From contig DVOM01000009.1 of NCBI GenBank assembly GCA_018713605.1, positions 23,505 through 87,504 on the forward strand: a stretch of 64,000 bases of DNA. The letters are read 5' to 3'. The translations under genes were made by a program, and so were the position numbers. Numbering within the stretch: position 1 is the stretch's first letter; the number at the start of each line of letters is the position of its first letter. Source of the DNA: Scatacola_A faecigallinarum (GTDB lineage: Bacteria; Pseudomonadota; Alphaproteobacteria; RF32; CAG-239). Positions 7,808 to 16,031 of this stretch are shown here, one piece after another. The notes beneath the pieces are model-generated. The model searched no databases, had not been told where the DNA came from, and saw only the letters and a program-made list of their open reading frames with translations.

Positions 7808-8425
7808 TTAATTGACTCCAAGCAGACGATAAATGTCACAGCCGCAACGACGATCAAAATAGTTTTTAAGACGCAAAGCCTGACGATAGCGACGCTTGAT
7901 AACCATCGTCGGCACACGATATTTGTCTTTGACGAAAATCATCCGATCTTTTATTTTGGAAAATCCCATACCGACGACCAAAAGGTCACAAAGCTGAATG
8001 AGACGGTCATAATCATCATAGTCAATCTGAGCCAAAAGCTTTTTGGTTTTGCGCATTTCCGGGTAACTGTATTCGGTGTATTTGAAATCTTTATCCGGAA
8101 AAGTATGCGTAAGACAGACTCTGGCGACATCGTCAAAACCAAGCCGGTTCATCTCGTGATATCCGGTCAAACCGTGAAAATATTCCTTATTGTCCGCATC
8201 ACGCACCATCTTGCCGTAATCATGAAGAAGGCCGAGGATGTAAGCTTTCTGTCCGTCAATGCTGTCTATACGCGAAGCTATCATTTCAGCACAGCAGGCA
8301 ACCAGACAACAATGGCTGCGAAAAGACTTTTCGTAATAGAAGGCAAAACGCTGCTGTTCTCTGCGCATTGCCGCCAAACCCTCATCAAATAAGTCTAAAG
8401 CCTGTTTTATGCTCGGACAAGTCAT
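7808..8425 (-). CDS. HD-domain phosphohydrolase-like protein (copy 2 of tandem pair)
   Basis: 205 residues, paralogous to the downstream gene 7,130-7,750. It has GLLHDYGKM at about residues 68-76, YFHGLTGYHEM, CLTHTFPDKDF and the C-terminal KNYFDRRCGCDIYRLLG. All HD metal-ligand positions visible in copy 1 are kept here. It begins 4 bases after the stop of mnmG on the same strand, so mnmG, both HD genes and the PHP hydrolase probably form one transcript. Substrate not recognised; nucleotide or nucleotide-like phosphates are the family norm. Confidence 0.75.
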   Translation of the reverse strand: MTCPSIKQALDLFDEGLAAMRREQQRFAFYYEKSFRSHCCLVACCAEMIASRIDSIDGQKAYILGLLHDYGKMVRDADNKEYFHGLTGYHEMNRLGFDDVARVCLTHTFPDKDFKYTEYSYPEMRKTKKLLAQIDYDDYDRLIQLCDLLVVGMGFSKIKDRMIFVKDKYRVPTMVIKRRYRQALRLKNYFDRRCGCDIYRLLGVN

Positions 8426-8428
8426 CGG

Positions 8429-10285
8429 TCACCTCTTAACATAACCTAAAACGGCCGTTATGGCTGCGGGCGTAACACCGGGAATTCGCGAAGCCTCTCC
8501 GACTGTCGCCGGTTTGACCTTGCTCAGTTTTGCCACCATTTCGCGTGACAAGCCCCCGATTTTAGAATAATCAATATCATCGCGAAGTCTAAGTTTTTCG
8601 TCTTTTTTGAAAACTTCAATATCCGCCAACTGACGTTTAATATAACCGGCGTAACGCGCTTCAATTTCAATCTGTTCATATACATCGGCCGGAATGTCAT
8701 TCAATTCGGGAAAAATTCTTATAATTGTTTCACGTGAAACACCGTCATACGACATAACATTGAACGCCGTTCGCCGAGTGCCGTCTTTTTTGGTACGAAC
8801 ACCAAATTTTTCAAGTTCGTTCGGCGTAATGTCCAATTGTTCGGCAAGCCGGCGATAATGATTTATTTGTGCAAATTTGGCTTTAAATACACCGTATCTT
8901 TTTTCGCCGACACATCCTATCTGATGGCCAAGTTCCGTTAAGCGGGCATCCGCATTGTCCGCACGCAGAAACAAACGGTATTCTGATCGGGAGGTAAACA
9001 TCCGATAAGGCTCGTCCACGCCTTTGGTTATCAAATCGTCAACCATCACGCCGAGATAAGCCATACTGCGGTCGATAACAAATTCGCGTCCTTTGCCTTC
9101 TGCCAGCAAAGCGGCATTGACGCCGGCAAGCAAACCCTGCGCCGCCGCTTCTTCATAGCCGGTCGTGCCGTTAATTTGTCCGGCCAGAAACAATCCCGGC
9201 ACCTTTTTAACGGCCAAAGAATGATTCAGTTCCTGAGGGTCAACATAGTCGTATTCAATGGCATAGGCAAAACGCAGTATTTCGACATGTTCCAAACCTT
9301 TCATGGTATGGATAAACTTATCCTGCACATCCGCAGGCAGAGACGTCGAAATGCCGTTCGGATAAACAACATCGGTGTTTAATCCTTCAGGCTCAAGAAA
9401 AATCTGGTGGCTGGTGCGGTCGGCAAATTTGACAAGTTTGTCTTCAATGCTCGGACAATAGCGCGGCCCAACACCGGTAATCAAACCAGAAAACAAGGCG
9501 CATTTTGAAAAATTGTCGCGAATAATTTTATGCGTTTCTTCGTTGGTGTGAGTTATATGACATTGTATCTGCGGATTGGTAATTTTATCGGTCAGATAAG
9601 AAAAAGGTTCCGGATTTTCATCGCCGTCCTGTGTTTCAAGAACGTCCCAATCAATGGTTTTGCCGTTCAGTCGGGCAGGGGTACCTGTTTTCAAACGACC
9701 AACCTTAAGCCCGAGAGACTTTAAATACGGTGTTATTCCAATACAGGCCGCATCTCCGACACGGCCGCCCGGCGTAGCTTCATGGCCGACAAACATTACG
9801 CCGTTCAGAAAAGTTCCGGTCGTAAGAACGACGGCTGCGGCTCGCAATTCGGTTCCGTCCGCAAGCGTCACGCCGTTTACTCTGCCGCTACCCGTCAACA
9901 ATCCTTCAACGGCCGCTTCAATGAGTGTCAGATTATCCTGATTTTGCAATGTGTCGAGCATATATTTTTTATATAAATCGCGGTCGGCCTGAGCTCGAGG
10001 CCCCCGAACCGCCGGACCTTTTGAGGCATTCAACATCCGAAACTGTATGCCGGATTTGTCGATGACTCGTCCCATCAGTCCGTCAAGCGCGTCAATTTCA
10101 CGAACCAAATGTCCTTTGCCCAAACCGCCGATGGCCGGATTGCAGGACATGGCACCAATCGTATTTAAACGGTGTGTAATCAGTGCCGTCGACGCTCCCA
10201 TACGCGCCGCAGCCGCACAGGCTTCGCAACCGGCATGACCGCCGCCGACGATTATTACATCAAAAAAAGAACCGTCACTCATCAA
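8429..10285 (-). CDS. mnmG: tRNA uridine-34 carboxymethylaminomethyl-modifying enzyme MnmG
   Basis: FAD-binding subunit (GidA) of the MnmE-MnmG complex that builds cmnm5U at the wobble position of certain tRNAs. It has 618 residues, full length. The N-terminal dinucleotide-binding motif is VGGGHAGCEA (about residues 13-22), followed by the family signatures SCNPAIGGLGKGHLVREID and GLFLAGQINGTTGYEEA. The C-terminal helical domain ends in GVTPAAITAVLGYVKR. A parS site is embedded at 8,726-8,741 in the segment read as GVSRETI. In many genomes mnmE and mnmG adjoin; here two orphan genes separate them. Confidence 0.97.
   Translation of the reverse strand: MMSDGSFFDVIIVGGGHAGCEACAAAARMGASTALITHRLNTIGAMSCNPAIGGLGKGHLVREIDALDGLMGRVIDKSGIQFRMLNASKGPAVRGPRAQADRDLYKKYMLDTLQNQDNLTLIEAAVEGLLTGSGRVNGVTLADGTELRAAAVVLTTGTFLNGVMFVGHEATPGGRVGDAACIGITPYLKSLGLKVGRLKTGTPARLNGKTIDWDVLETQDGDENPEPFSYLTDKITNPQIQCHITHTNEETHKIIRDNFSKCALFSGLITGVGPRYCPSIEDKLVKFADRTSHQIFLEPEGLNTDVVYPNGISTSLPADVQDKFIHTMKGLEHVEILRFAYAIEYDYVDPQELNHSLAVKKVPGLFLAGQINGTTGYEEAAAQGLLAGVNAALLAEGKGREFVIDRSMAYLGVMVDDLITKGVDEPYRMFTSRSEYRLFLRADNADARLTELGHQIGCVGEKRYGVFKAKFAQINHYRRLAEQLDITPNELEKFGVRTKKDGTRRTAFNVMSYDGVSRETIIRIFPELNDIPADVYEQIEIEARYAGYIKRQLADIEVFKKDEKLRLRDDIDYSKIGGLSREMVAKLSKVKPATVGEASRIPGVTPAAITAVLGYVKR
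8726..8741. promoter_or_regulatory. parS site inside mnmG (perfect 16-mer)
   Basis: Second exact TGTTTCACGTGAAACA, within the 3' third of mnmG. It is again read in frame as V-S-R-E-T on the leftward strand. Spacing from the rsmG site is 2.6 kb. Confidence 0.93.
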
Positions 10286-10367
10286 AATTGCCTTATTAAA
10301 CTTATTTGTTTTACTTTATCATCAAAATGTTAGTAAGGCGTTAATAAACGCCCTCATTTAAAGCAAT

Positions 10368-10397
10368 ATCCGGCTTAACCCAAGGGTTAAACCGGAT
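10368..10397 (-). repeat. Strong inverted repeat between an orphan gene and mnmG
   Basis: ATCCGGCTTAACCC and GGGTTAAACCGGAT face each other across AA. Read leftward, the single mismatch becomes a G-U pair, giving a 14-bp hairpin 7 bases after the stop of the orphan gene at 10,404. No T-run follows, so it may be an RNA stabiliser or processing site rather than a terminator. A second small hairpin (GGCGTT/AACGCC, 10,338-10,353) follows before mnmG. Confidence 0.5.
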
Positions 10398-10403
10398 TTA
10401 AAT

Positions 10404-10766
10404 TTAATAAAGCTGTTCTTTCAGTCCCCGTCGGAAAACGTTGTAAATTTTTTCACGGGACAGAATATAAGGACAGAGAATGCAAATCGACAAAATATCC
10501 CGATAAGCGAGATAAAGAGAATAAGGTGCCACACGTCTTCTCTCCAGATTGCCAATCCACAGATTAAGCAAATCAGTAAGTTCATCGATTTCACTTTCAA
10601 GTTCGTCGGACCGGCGGTAATAACCAATCCGTTTTTCTTCAGCAGCATCAACCAGTTTTTTAAAAGCCCGGCGCAAATCACTGTTGACGTTTTTAAGCTC
10701 AAACTCTTCTGCAATGCAAATACGGCTTTTGATTAAAAAATCCAAGCCATCCGAATAATTTTCCAT
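10404..10766 (-). CDS. Small protein of unknown function (120 aa)
   Basis: Not recognised. 120 residues, predicted mostly helical, with charged heptad-like segments (SDELESEIDELTDLLNLWI around residues 52-70) and a C-terminal half rich in aromatic and basic residues. Two cysteines (about 93 and 96) lie in a hydrophobic patch. It is 15 bases downstream of another orphan (10,782-11,186), and the pair is inserted between mnmE and mnmG on the same strand. Codon use looks like that of the neighbours. No signal peptide and no catalytic motif are evident. Confidence 0.6.
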   Translation of the reverse strand: MENYSDGLDFLIKSRICIAEEFELKNVNSDLRRAFKKLVDAAEEKRIGYYRRSDELESEIDELTDLLNLWIGNLERRRVAPYSLYLAYRDILSICILCPYILSREKIYNVFRRGLKEQLY

Positions 10767-10781
10767 AAGATATATTTTTAG

Positions 10782-11186
10782 TTAAAAAATTTTGTTACGA
10801 TGCTTTTCGCATAAGGAAAGAAAAGCATCCAAATCGCAATTTTCCGCCAACGGCGGAAACGCCCAGATTGACTGAACCAGCTGAATAACAGCCAAACGTT
10901 CGACAATGCGAAGTCTTTTACTTTTAATCAGACCGGAATATTCATTAACATACTGAGAAACCAAATTTCTGGCTTCAGTAAAAAGGACACGGGATTTTAA
11001 TTCCGTTTCGGTGTTGCTGGAAGCATAACGGACAATTGACGAAACAGCTTCGGCTATTTTTCCGCTTTCGGGCGAAAAATTTTCCGGCAGACAGTCTCCC
11101 AGCAGCTTTTCAATCCGGCAACTCAGTTCATTCGGGCAATTTAATTTAACAGCCTCGTAAAAAGGCATTTTTTCACGTTTGTTCAT
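10782..11186 (-). CDS. Small protein of unknown function (134 aa)
   Basis: Not recognised. 134 residues, soluble and helical in appearance. Cysteines near residues 17, 22 and 31 are not arranged as an obvious metal site, and a basic patch (SKRLRIVERL, about 88-97) lies before a Trp/Phe/Pro-containing segment. It lies 82 bases downstream of mnmE and just upstream of the 120-residue orphan, so these two small genes may work together. Confidence 0.6.
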   Translation of the reverse strand: MNKREKMPFYEAVKLNCPNELSCRIEKLLGDCLPENFSPESGKIAEAVSSIVRYASSNTETELKSRVLFTEARNLVSQYVNEYSGLIKSKRLRIVERLAVIQLVQSIWAFPPLAENCDLDAFLSLCEKHRNKIF

Positions 11187-11268
11187 AATCGCTAATATTA
11201 ATTATATGTTTTTTTCAATGCACATAATAGCGAAACAAACGCAAAATTCAAGGATAATCGGGACAAAA

Positions 11269-12612
11269 TTATTTTCCGATACAAAAACTGCCAAATATTT
11301 TATTCAGAATATCATCAACCTCAATGCGGCCGGTTATCCGGCCCAACGCTCTGGCAGCCAAACGGATATCTTCGGCAGCCAATTCGATTTCCTTGTCGAA
11401 ACCGAAACGACGCAAATTTTCGGAAGTTTCTTCCAAAGCTTCACGATAACGGCGCCGGGAAATAAGCAAACCCGAATTAGAAGTGAAACGGCCGCGAATT
11501 TGCTGACAAATTACATCCATTAATGCGGCAATACCTTCTTTTTGTTTGGCTGAAATGACGACACAACCCTGTTTTTTAAGCTCTGAACATTGTTCAAAAG
11601 TTAAATTGTCAGATTTATTGGCAACAAATATCGCTTTGTTTTTAAAAGAATTTTTAATATTATCAAAGATTTGAACAGAGTCTTTTGAGGCATCAAACAA
11701 ACACAATACCAAATCGGCGTCGGCAATTTTACGAAAAGCGATTTCAATGCCCTGTTTTTCAATTTCCTCTTCCACTTCGCGAATGCCGGCGGTATCGGTA
11801 AACATGACCGGATAGCCTTTAATGTCCAGATGAACGTCAACAGCATCACGCGTCGTGCCAGCAACAGCAGAAACAATCGCAGCATCACGATTGACCACGG
11901 CGTTTAACAGACTGGACTTACCGGCATTTGGCGGCCCGACGATGACGACCCGAAAACCTTCGCGCAACCTCTCGCCGACAGCATCTCCTTTCAAATGCAA
12001 ATCAATGGCAGTTTGAAGTTTAAATACATCGTTCAAAAGCTTATCGACAAGTTCTTGAGGAATGTCTTCATCAGGAAAATCAATATAGGCTTCCAGATAT
12101 GCCAAAATTTTTATCAGTTCTTCACGCCAGCCGTCATACAGATTTTTCAGCCCACCTTCCATTTGCCGCATGGCATATTTCTGCTGTTCGGAAGTTTCTG
12201 AATCAATCAAGTCGGCCAGTCCTTCGGCCTCTGTCAAATCCATTTTGCCGTTGTAAAAGGCACGGCGGGAAAATTCACCCGGTTCGGCAAGACGAAAATT
12301 TTTCAGACGACCGAGATTTTCCATAAGCGAGGCAATGACTGCCCGGGAGCCGTGAATCTGAAATTCGACGATATCTTCGCCGGTAAATGAAGCCGGCGCC
12401 TTAAAATAAAGCAACAGACACTTATCCAATGTTTCACGGGAAACACTGTCATAAATGTTCGTAAAATAGGCATAGCGCGGTTTCAAACCTGATACATCAA
12501 GCGGCGTCAACCTAGAAACGGCGGTAAGCGCATCCTTTCCGGAAATACGAATGACGGCAACGCCTGATTTTCCATAGACGGTCGAAAGCGCAAAGATTGT
12601 CTGATTATCCAT
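11269..12612 (-). CDS. mnmE: tRNA modification GTPase MnmE
   Basis: GTPase partner of MnmG, 447 residues. The N-terminal tetrahydrofolate-binding domain starts at MDNQTIFALSTVYGKSGVAV. The G domain shows GPPNAGKSSL (G1, about residue 226), DTAG (G3), NKSD (G4) and SAK (G5). The protein ends with the family's essential FGSFCIGK, containing the C-[IL]-GK motif. A near-perfect parS sequence lies at 12,430-12,445 (DSVSRETLD). It is the first gene of the leftward run mnmE-orphan-orphan-mnmG. The start at 12,612 follows AAGGAG at suitable spacing. Confidence 0.97.
   Translation of the reverse strand: MDNQTIFALSTVYGKSGVAVIRISGKDALTAVSRLTPLDVSGLKPRYAYFTNIYDSVSRETLDKCLLLYFKAPASFTGEDIVEFQIHGSRAVIASLMENLGRLKNFRLAEPGEFSRRAFYNGKMDLTEAEGLADLIDSETSEQQKYAMRQMEGGLKNLYDGWREELIKILAYLEAYIDFPDEDIPQELVDKLLNDVFKLQTAIDLHLKGDAVGERLREGFRVVIVGPPNAGKSSLLNAVVNRDAAIVSAVAGTTRDAVDVHLDIKGYPVMFTDTAGIREVEEEIEKQGIEIAFRKIADADLVLCLFDASKDSVQIFDNIKNSFKNKAIFVANKSDNLTFEQCSELKKQGCVVISAKQKEGIAALMDVICQQIRGRFTSNSGLLISRRRYREALEETSENLRRFGFDKEIELAAEDIRLAARALGRITGRIEVDDILNKIFGSFCIGK
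12430..12445. promoter_or_regulatory. parS-like site inside mnmE (15/16)
   Basis: TGTTTCACGGGAAACA differs from the parS consensus at one position. On the coding strand the change is TCA to TCC, a synonymous serine wobble, so the V-S-R-E-T reading is kept. The broken palindrome may bind ParB more weakly. Confidence 0.65.
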
Positions 12613-12801
12613 GAATACTCCTTAAAGTCTTTGCGCTTAGTATTATCCGAAACGCAAATTTTAGCAAGATTAAAAAAAAGCCGCTTTTTCTGACTCTGGA
12701 GAGGTTTTTTACCCGCTCTTAACAAATCTATTGTAAAGTGATTGAGAATCTTCTGTACGAGCCTTAAAAAGACTCAAAATTTTTAAACTTAAGAGCGAAA
12801 T

Positions 12802-13482
12802 ATGACAAAAACAAAACCAAAACTTATTATCTGGGATTACGACGGCGTTTTATCTGACAGCGAAAAACTCTGGATTAAAATCTGGCAGGATTTAATAAAC
12901 GAAAAATTCGATCTCGGCTGGGACTTCGAAACAGCCGACAAAATTCTCGGCGGACTGGCGGTAAAAACCAAAATTGCCAATCTGAAAGAAATCGGCATTG
13001 AACTTGACAATGATTTTTGGGAAGAAGTCAAAAGACGCGAAAAAATCGAAATTGAACATAACCTGACCGCAACGCCGGACGTAGAAGAAATTCTGAAGGA
13101 AACCCAAATTCCCTATTGTCTGGCAACCGGCGGACTGCTGTCCAAAACCGAAGCCAAACTGAAAGCCATGAATTTTAAAAAATATTTTCCGGACAGCCGC
13201 ATTTTTACGGCTGAGCAGGTCGAGCGCGGCAAACCCGAGCCGGATCTGTTTCTGTTTGCAGCCGGACAAATGAATGCTGCTCCCGCCGAATGTCTGGTAA
13301 TTGAAGATTCTCTGCCCGGACTCAAAGCCGCCATTGCCGCCGGCATGACACCGATTGCCTTTATCGGCAGCGAAATGAACAATACCGGCGAATACCGTTC
13401 CAAAGTTGAAAAACTCGGCGTCAAATTAATTTTTTCGACCATGAAACAATTGCGCGAATATCTATCAAACATTGACAAATAG
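12802..13482 (+). CDS. HAD-superfamily hydrolase (beta-phosphoglucomutase-like subfamily)
   Basis: 226-residue HAD phosphatase or phosphomutase. Motif I is WDYDGVLSDSE (nucleophile Asp at about residue 12), with a helical cap domain between about 20 and 85. Motif II is LATGG (Thr), motif III is the Lys in ERGKPEPD and motif IV is IEDSLPG. This resembles the phosphoglycolate phosphatase/beta-PGM branch acting on small phosphorylated sugars or glycolate; the exact substrate is not readable. It is divergent from mnmE and first in a rightward island with two membrane-protein genes. Confidence 0.85.
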   Translation: MTKTKPKLIIWDYDGVLSDSEKLWIKIWQDLINEKFDLGWDFETADKILGGLAVKTKIANLKEIGIELDNDFWEEVKRREKIEIEHNLTATPDVEEILKETQIPYCLATGGLLSKTEAKLKAMNFKKYFPDSRIFTAEQVERGKPEPDLFLFAAGQMNAAPAECLVIEDSLPGLKAAIAAGMTPIAFIGSEMNNTGEYRSKVEKLGVKLIFSTMKQLREYLSNIDK

Positions 13483-13547
13483 CCAAAATTATGGAAAGTT
13501 ACGCATAAGAAATATTTATTATATCAACAAATTAAAATGTTTAGTTT

Positions 13548-14357
13548 ATGCGCAAAAACTTATTCCGCGACTGGTCAAAATCAGATTTTGGCTACGCATT
13601 GAAAATTATTGCCAATGTTGCACTGATAACAGCGGCTGTTGTATTTACGCTGAATGTCGACAGCTCTTATTTGTGGCAAAGCATTATTCTTGGCATCGTC
13701 TTTTTAATCGGCAGTTTCTATACGGAATACTGCTGTTTAAGTTTCAGAAGCGATACCTATATCGGAAACGCGCTTTGTTTTGCGGTTTTCTGTCTGGTTA
13801 TCTTCACTTTCAATTCATCTGACTCTTGGATTACATATGCGGTTATTGTTGCCGCCGGCGTTCTGTTTTCGCTTTTTCGTTTTCCGCTCGGCGAGATTAT
13901 GTGGAGTAAAAACGGTTGGAGATGGGTAAAAAACAAAAAAGCCGAAGGCAAAAAAATATTGGACCGCTCCGCAAGGGTTCCTCTGCTCGTACTTATAACT
14001 TCAGCTTTGATGCTGTTTATAAACTGTGTCAGCGAATTCAATGAAGAACAAAAAGTCTTAAAAGAAGCAGAAACGCAAAAAGCGGCGGAAAATGCCGGAC
14101 CGAAAGGAACATACCGTTTTTTTGAAAAAGGCGTACATACTTTCGTCGTTGACACGATTATTCCTTATGTCAGAAACGGTAACACGTTTTTTCTTTTCGT
14201 CAGCAAAGACAATCATATCGTCCATATTCGGACATACGATGAGGAAATGCTGCTGACAAAAAAAGGAGATACGATACGGATAAAATGCTATGAAACAGGC
14301 AAATGCGACGAGGCCGACAATCTGAATGTTGCAATAATTAAAAAGTATAACCCATAA
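13548..14357 (+). CDS. Membrane protein of unknown function (five predicted TM segments)
   Basis: Not recognised. 269 residues. Hydrophobic segments fall at about residues 18-35, 42-62, 70-88, 92-112 and 143-160. After the last (ending LFINC) comes a soluble C-terminal domain of about 105 residues, starting with a charged helix (NEEQKVLKEAE) and then beta-rich sequence. The next gene has the same layout, including the LFINC end of TM5, so the two look like diverged tandem paralogues. A role in the envelope is inferred only from topology. Confidence 0.65.
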   Translation: MRKNLFRDWSKSDFGYALKIIANVALITAAVVFTLNVDSSYLWQSIILGIVFLIGSFYTEYCCLSFRSDTYIGNALCFAVFCLVIFTFNSSDSWITYAVIVAAGVLFSLFRFPLGEIMWSKNGWRWVKNKKAEGKKILDRSARVPLLVLITSALMLFINCVSEFNEEQKVLKEAETQKAAENAGPKGTYRFFEKGVHTFVVDTIIPYVRNGNTFFLFVSKDNHIVHIRTYDEEMLLTKKGDTIRIKCYETGKCDEADNLNVAIIKKYNP

Positions 14358-14367
14358 ATTTATTATT

Positions 14368-15102
14368 ATGAAAGTCTTGAAAACTGTAAAAAAGGCGGCG
14401 GTAAAAACGGCGGCCTTATGGAAAAAAGGCGGACAATACATCTTTTGCGGCCTGACTACACTGCTTTGCATCGGCATTGTTTGGCTGGTCCGTCCATTGG
14501 ACAATTTCCTCGTTTCGGCCGGCATGATAATATCGACTCTGATGTTTATCAGGCTGCGCTTTGCAACTGTTGAAATCGAAAGCGGCTGGATCCGATACGG
14601 CTGGTCAGCGCTGAATTTCGGATTGTATGCCCTGATTCTGCATTTTATTCCTTGTCAGATAATAGGCTTTACCGCAGCTTTGATTGTCAATATAATTCTT
14701 TACAGCTGGATTTCTTATCTTTCCTACTTAATGGGACTGACAGACACTGAAAAAAGTTATGATATATCTACGGACAGAATGACAAAACTCAACGGTACGT
14801 TTTTGTCATTGTTTATTAACTGTGCCTGTCTGTTCGCTTATGCAATAAGAGAAGAAAACCGCAGAGACGACGAACTTTTCGAAAGAGCCGAATATGTCCG
14901 CGTTATCAACTGGGACAGGGAAATTATCCGGGGCAATACATATTATATTGTAAAACTGCCGGATAAGACAATTGCCATAAACCCGAGGGAATATCCGCAA
15001 ATACGCGATATTAACGACAAAACGCAAATTAAGGTTTTGACGGGTGTTACGACATATAATTCTTTTCCCGAAATAAAAAGGCTTAAAATTAAGAATTATT
15101 AA
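14368..15102 (+). CDS. Membrane protein of unknown function, likely paralogue of the preceding gene
   Basis: Not recognised. 244 residues with a basic N-terminus (KTVKKAAVKTAALWKK) and hydrophobic segments at about 27-43, 48-66, 73-92, 95-118 and 148-166. A C-terminal soluble domain of about 75 residues follows (DREIIRGNTYYIVKLPDKT). The LFINC motif in the last membrane segment and the overall plan match the upstream gene. It starts 10 bases after that gene and ends at a strong terminator, so the two are co-transcribed. Confidence 0.65.
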   Translation: MKVLKTVKKAAVKTAALWKKGGQYIFCGLTTLLCIGIVWLVRPLDNFLVSAGMIISTLMFIRLRFATVEIESGWIRYGWSALNFGLYALILHFIPCQIIGFTAALIVNIILYSWISYLSYLMGLTDTEKSYDISTDRMTKLNGTFLSLFINCACLFAYAIREENRRDDELFERAEYVRVINWDREIIRGNTYYIVKLPDKTIAINPREYPQIRDINDKTQIKVLTGVTTYNSFPEIKRLKIKNY

Positions 15103-15106
15103 CTAA

Positions 15107-15146
15107 AAGTGCCGAATTTTTTATAATTCGGCACTTGCTTTTTTTT
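15107..15146 (+). terminator. Rho-independent terminator
   Basis: AAGTGCCGAATT pairs with AATTCGGCACTT around a T/A loop, followed by GCTTTTTTTT. It ends the rightward membrane-protein pair. It also overlaps the stop region of the convergent ldcA and may work weakly in that direction. Confidence 0.85.
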
Positions 15147-16029
15147 AAAAACTTAAAACAGAATCTGACAATGTGTCTAAGATTGCTTCTTTACCCAAAG
15201 GCACAGTCATTTGCGGCAGAGTATGTCCTGTATCGAAACCCGCAATGACAGGAATATGACGCAAAGTTTCAAAAGATTGTAGTTTTTGCTTTAAAGCTTC
15301 CATATCCACAAAGCTGTTTTGCATAAATCTGCCGATAATTAAGCCTCTGATATTTTTGGCAAAATCATAATTAAACAATGCCCAGAGATTACGCATAAAC
15401 ATATTAAAAGTTTCTGCGCCGCATAAATCATCTTCTTCGGCAATGACTATCATATCATCAAAAACCGGATAATATTTTGTTCCGGCAAGCATTATCTGAC
15501 TGCACAAATTTCCTCCGACCAAATGTCCTCTGGCTTTTCCTTCATTGATGACTGTTATTCCTTGATTGGCAAAAGTTTGCGTTTTGGAAACATGGGTATC
15601 CATATATGCTTTTGCCGGATAATATTTGGCTTTTTCTTGCTCTATTGCAACGGAGAGAAAATTTTTGAGGCTATAATTATCTACATCACCATTCAGAGCT
15701 TTAAGATTCGGCCCCAGATATTGAATTTTTCCTGTTTGAGCCAGCAAAGCGTTCAACAAAACAGTAATGTCCGAATAGCCGCAGAGAGGCTTGGTTATTT
15801 TAGAAAAGTCAAGCTTTGGCAAAAGTTCTACAGCATTAAAGCCGCCGCGAGAGGCTATCACAATTTCTGCCTCATTCACTTGAGCCTGCATAAAGTCTTG
15901 TAATTTGTCATTTGTCGTAAAAAACTCTACGCTGACTCCATAATTTTCCAAGCGTTTGACGGCTGTTTCTACCTCTTCCTCCGACTTTAAGGGCAGAGAA
16001 GGGGAAATTACTCCGATTTTGCGTTGCAT
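15145..16029 (-). CDS. ldcA: Muramoyltetrapeptide L,D-carboxypeptidase (S66 family)
   Basis: 294-residue cytoplasmic serine peptidase that removes the terminal D-Ala from recycled murein tetrapeptides. The N-terminal IGVISPS strand, ASRGGFNAVELL and CGYSDITVLLNAL (nucleophile Ser in GYSD, about residue 110) are S66 hallmarks. The acidic EEDD (about 202) and a late His in FDTGHTLPQMTVPLG (about 270) complete a Ser-Glu-His arrangement. AmpG (32,220) and MltA (38,535) in this window supply the same recycling route. It follows the 611-residue orphan by 2 bases on the same strand. Confidence 0.87.
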   Translation of the reverse strand: MQRKIGVISPSLPLKSEEEVETAVKRLENYGVSVEFFTTNDKLQDFMQAQVNEAEIVIASRGGFNAVELLPKLDFSKITKPLCGYSDITVLLNALLAQTGKIQYLGPNLKALNGDVDNYSLKNFLSVAIEQEKAKYYPAKAYMDTHVSKTQTFANQGITVINEGKARGHLVGGNLCSQIMLAGTKYYPVFDDMIVIAEEDDLCGAETFNMFMRNLWALFNYDFAKNIRGLIIGRFMQNSFVDMEALKQKLQSFETLRHIPVIAGFDTGHTLPQMTVPLGKEAILDTLSDSVLSF

Positions 16030-16031
16030 TG

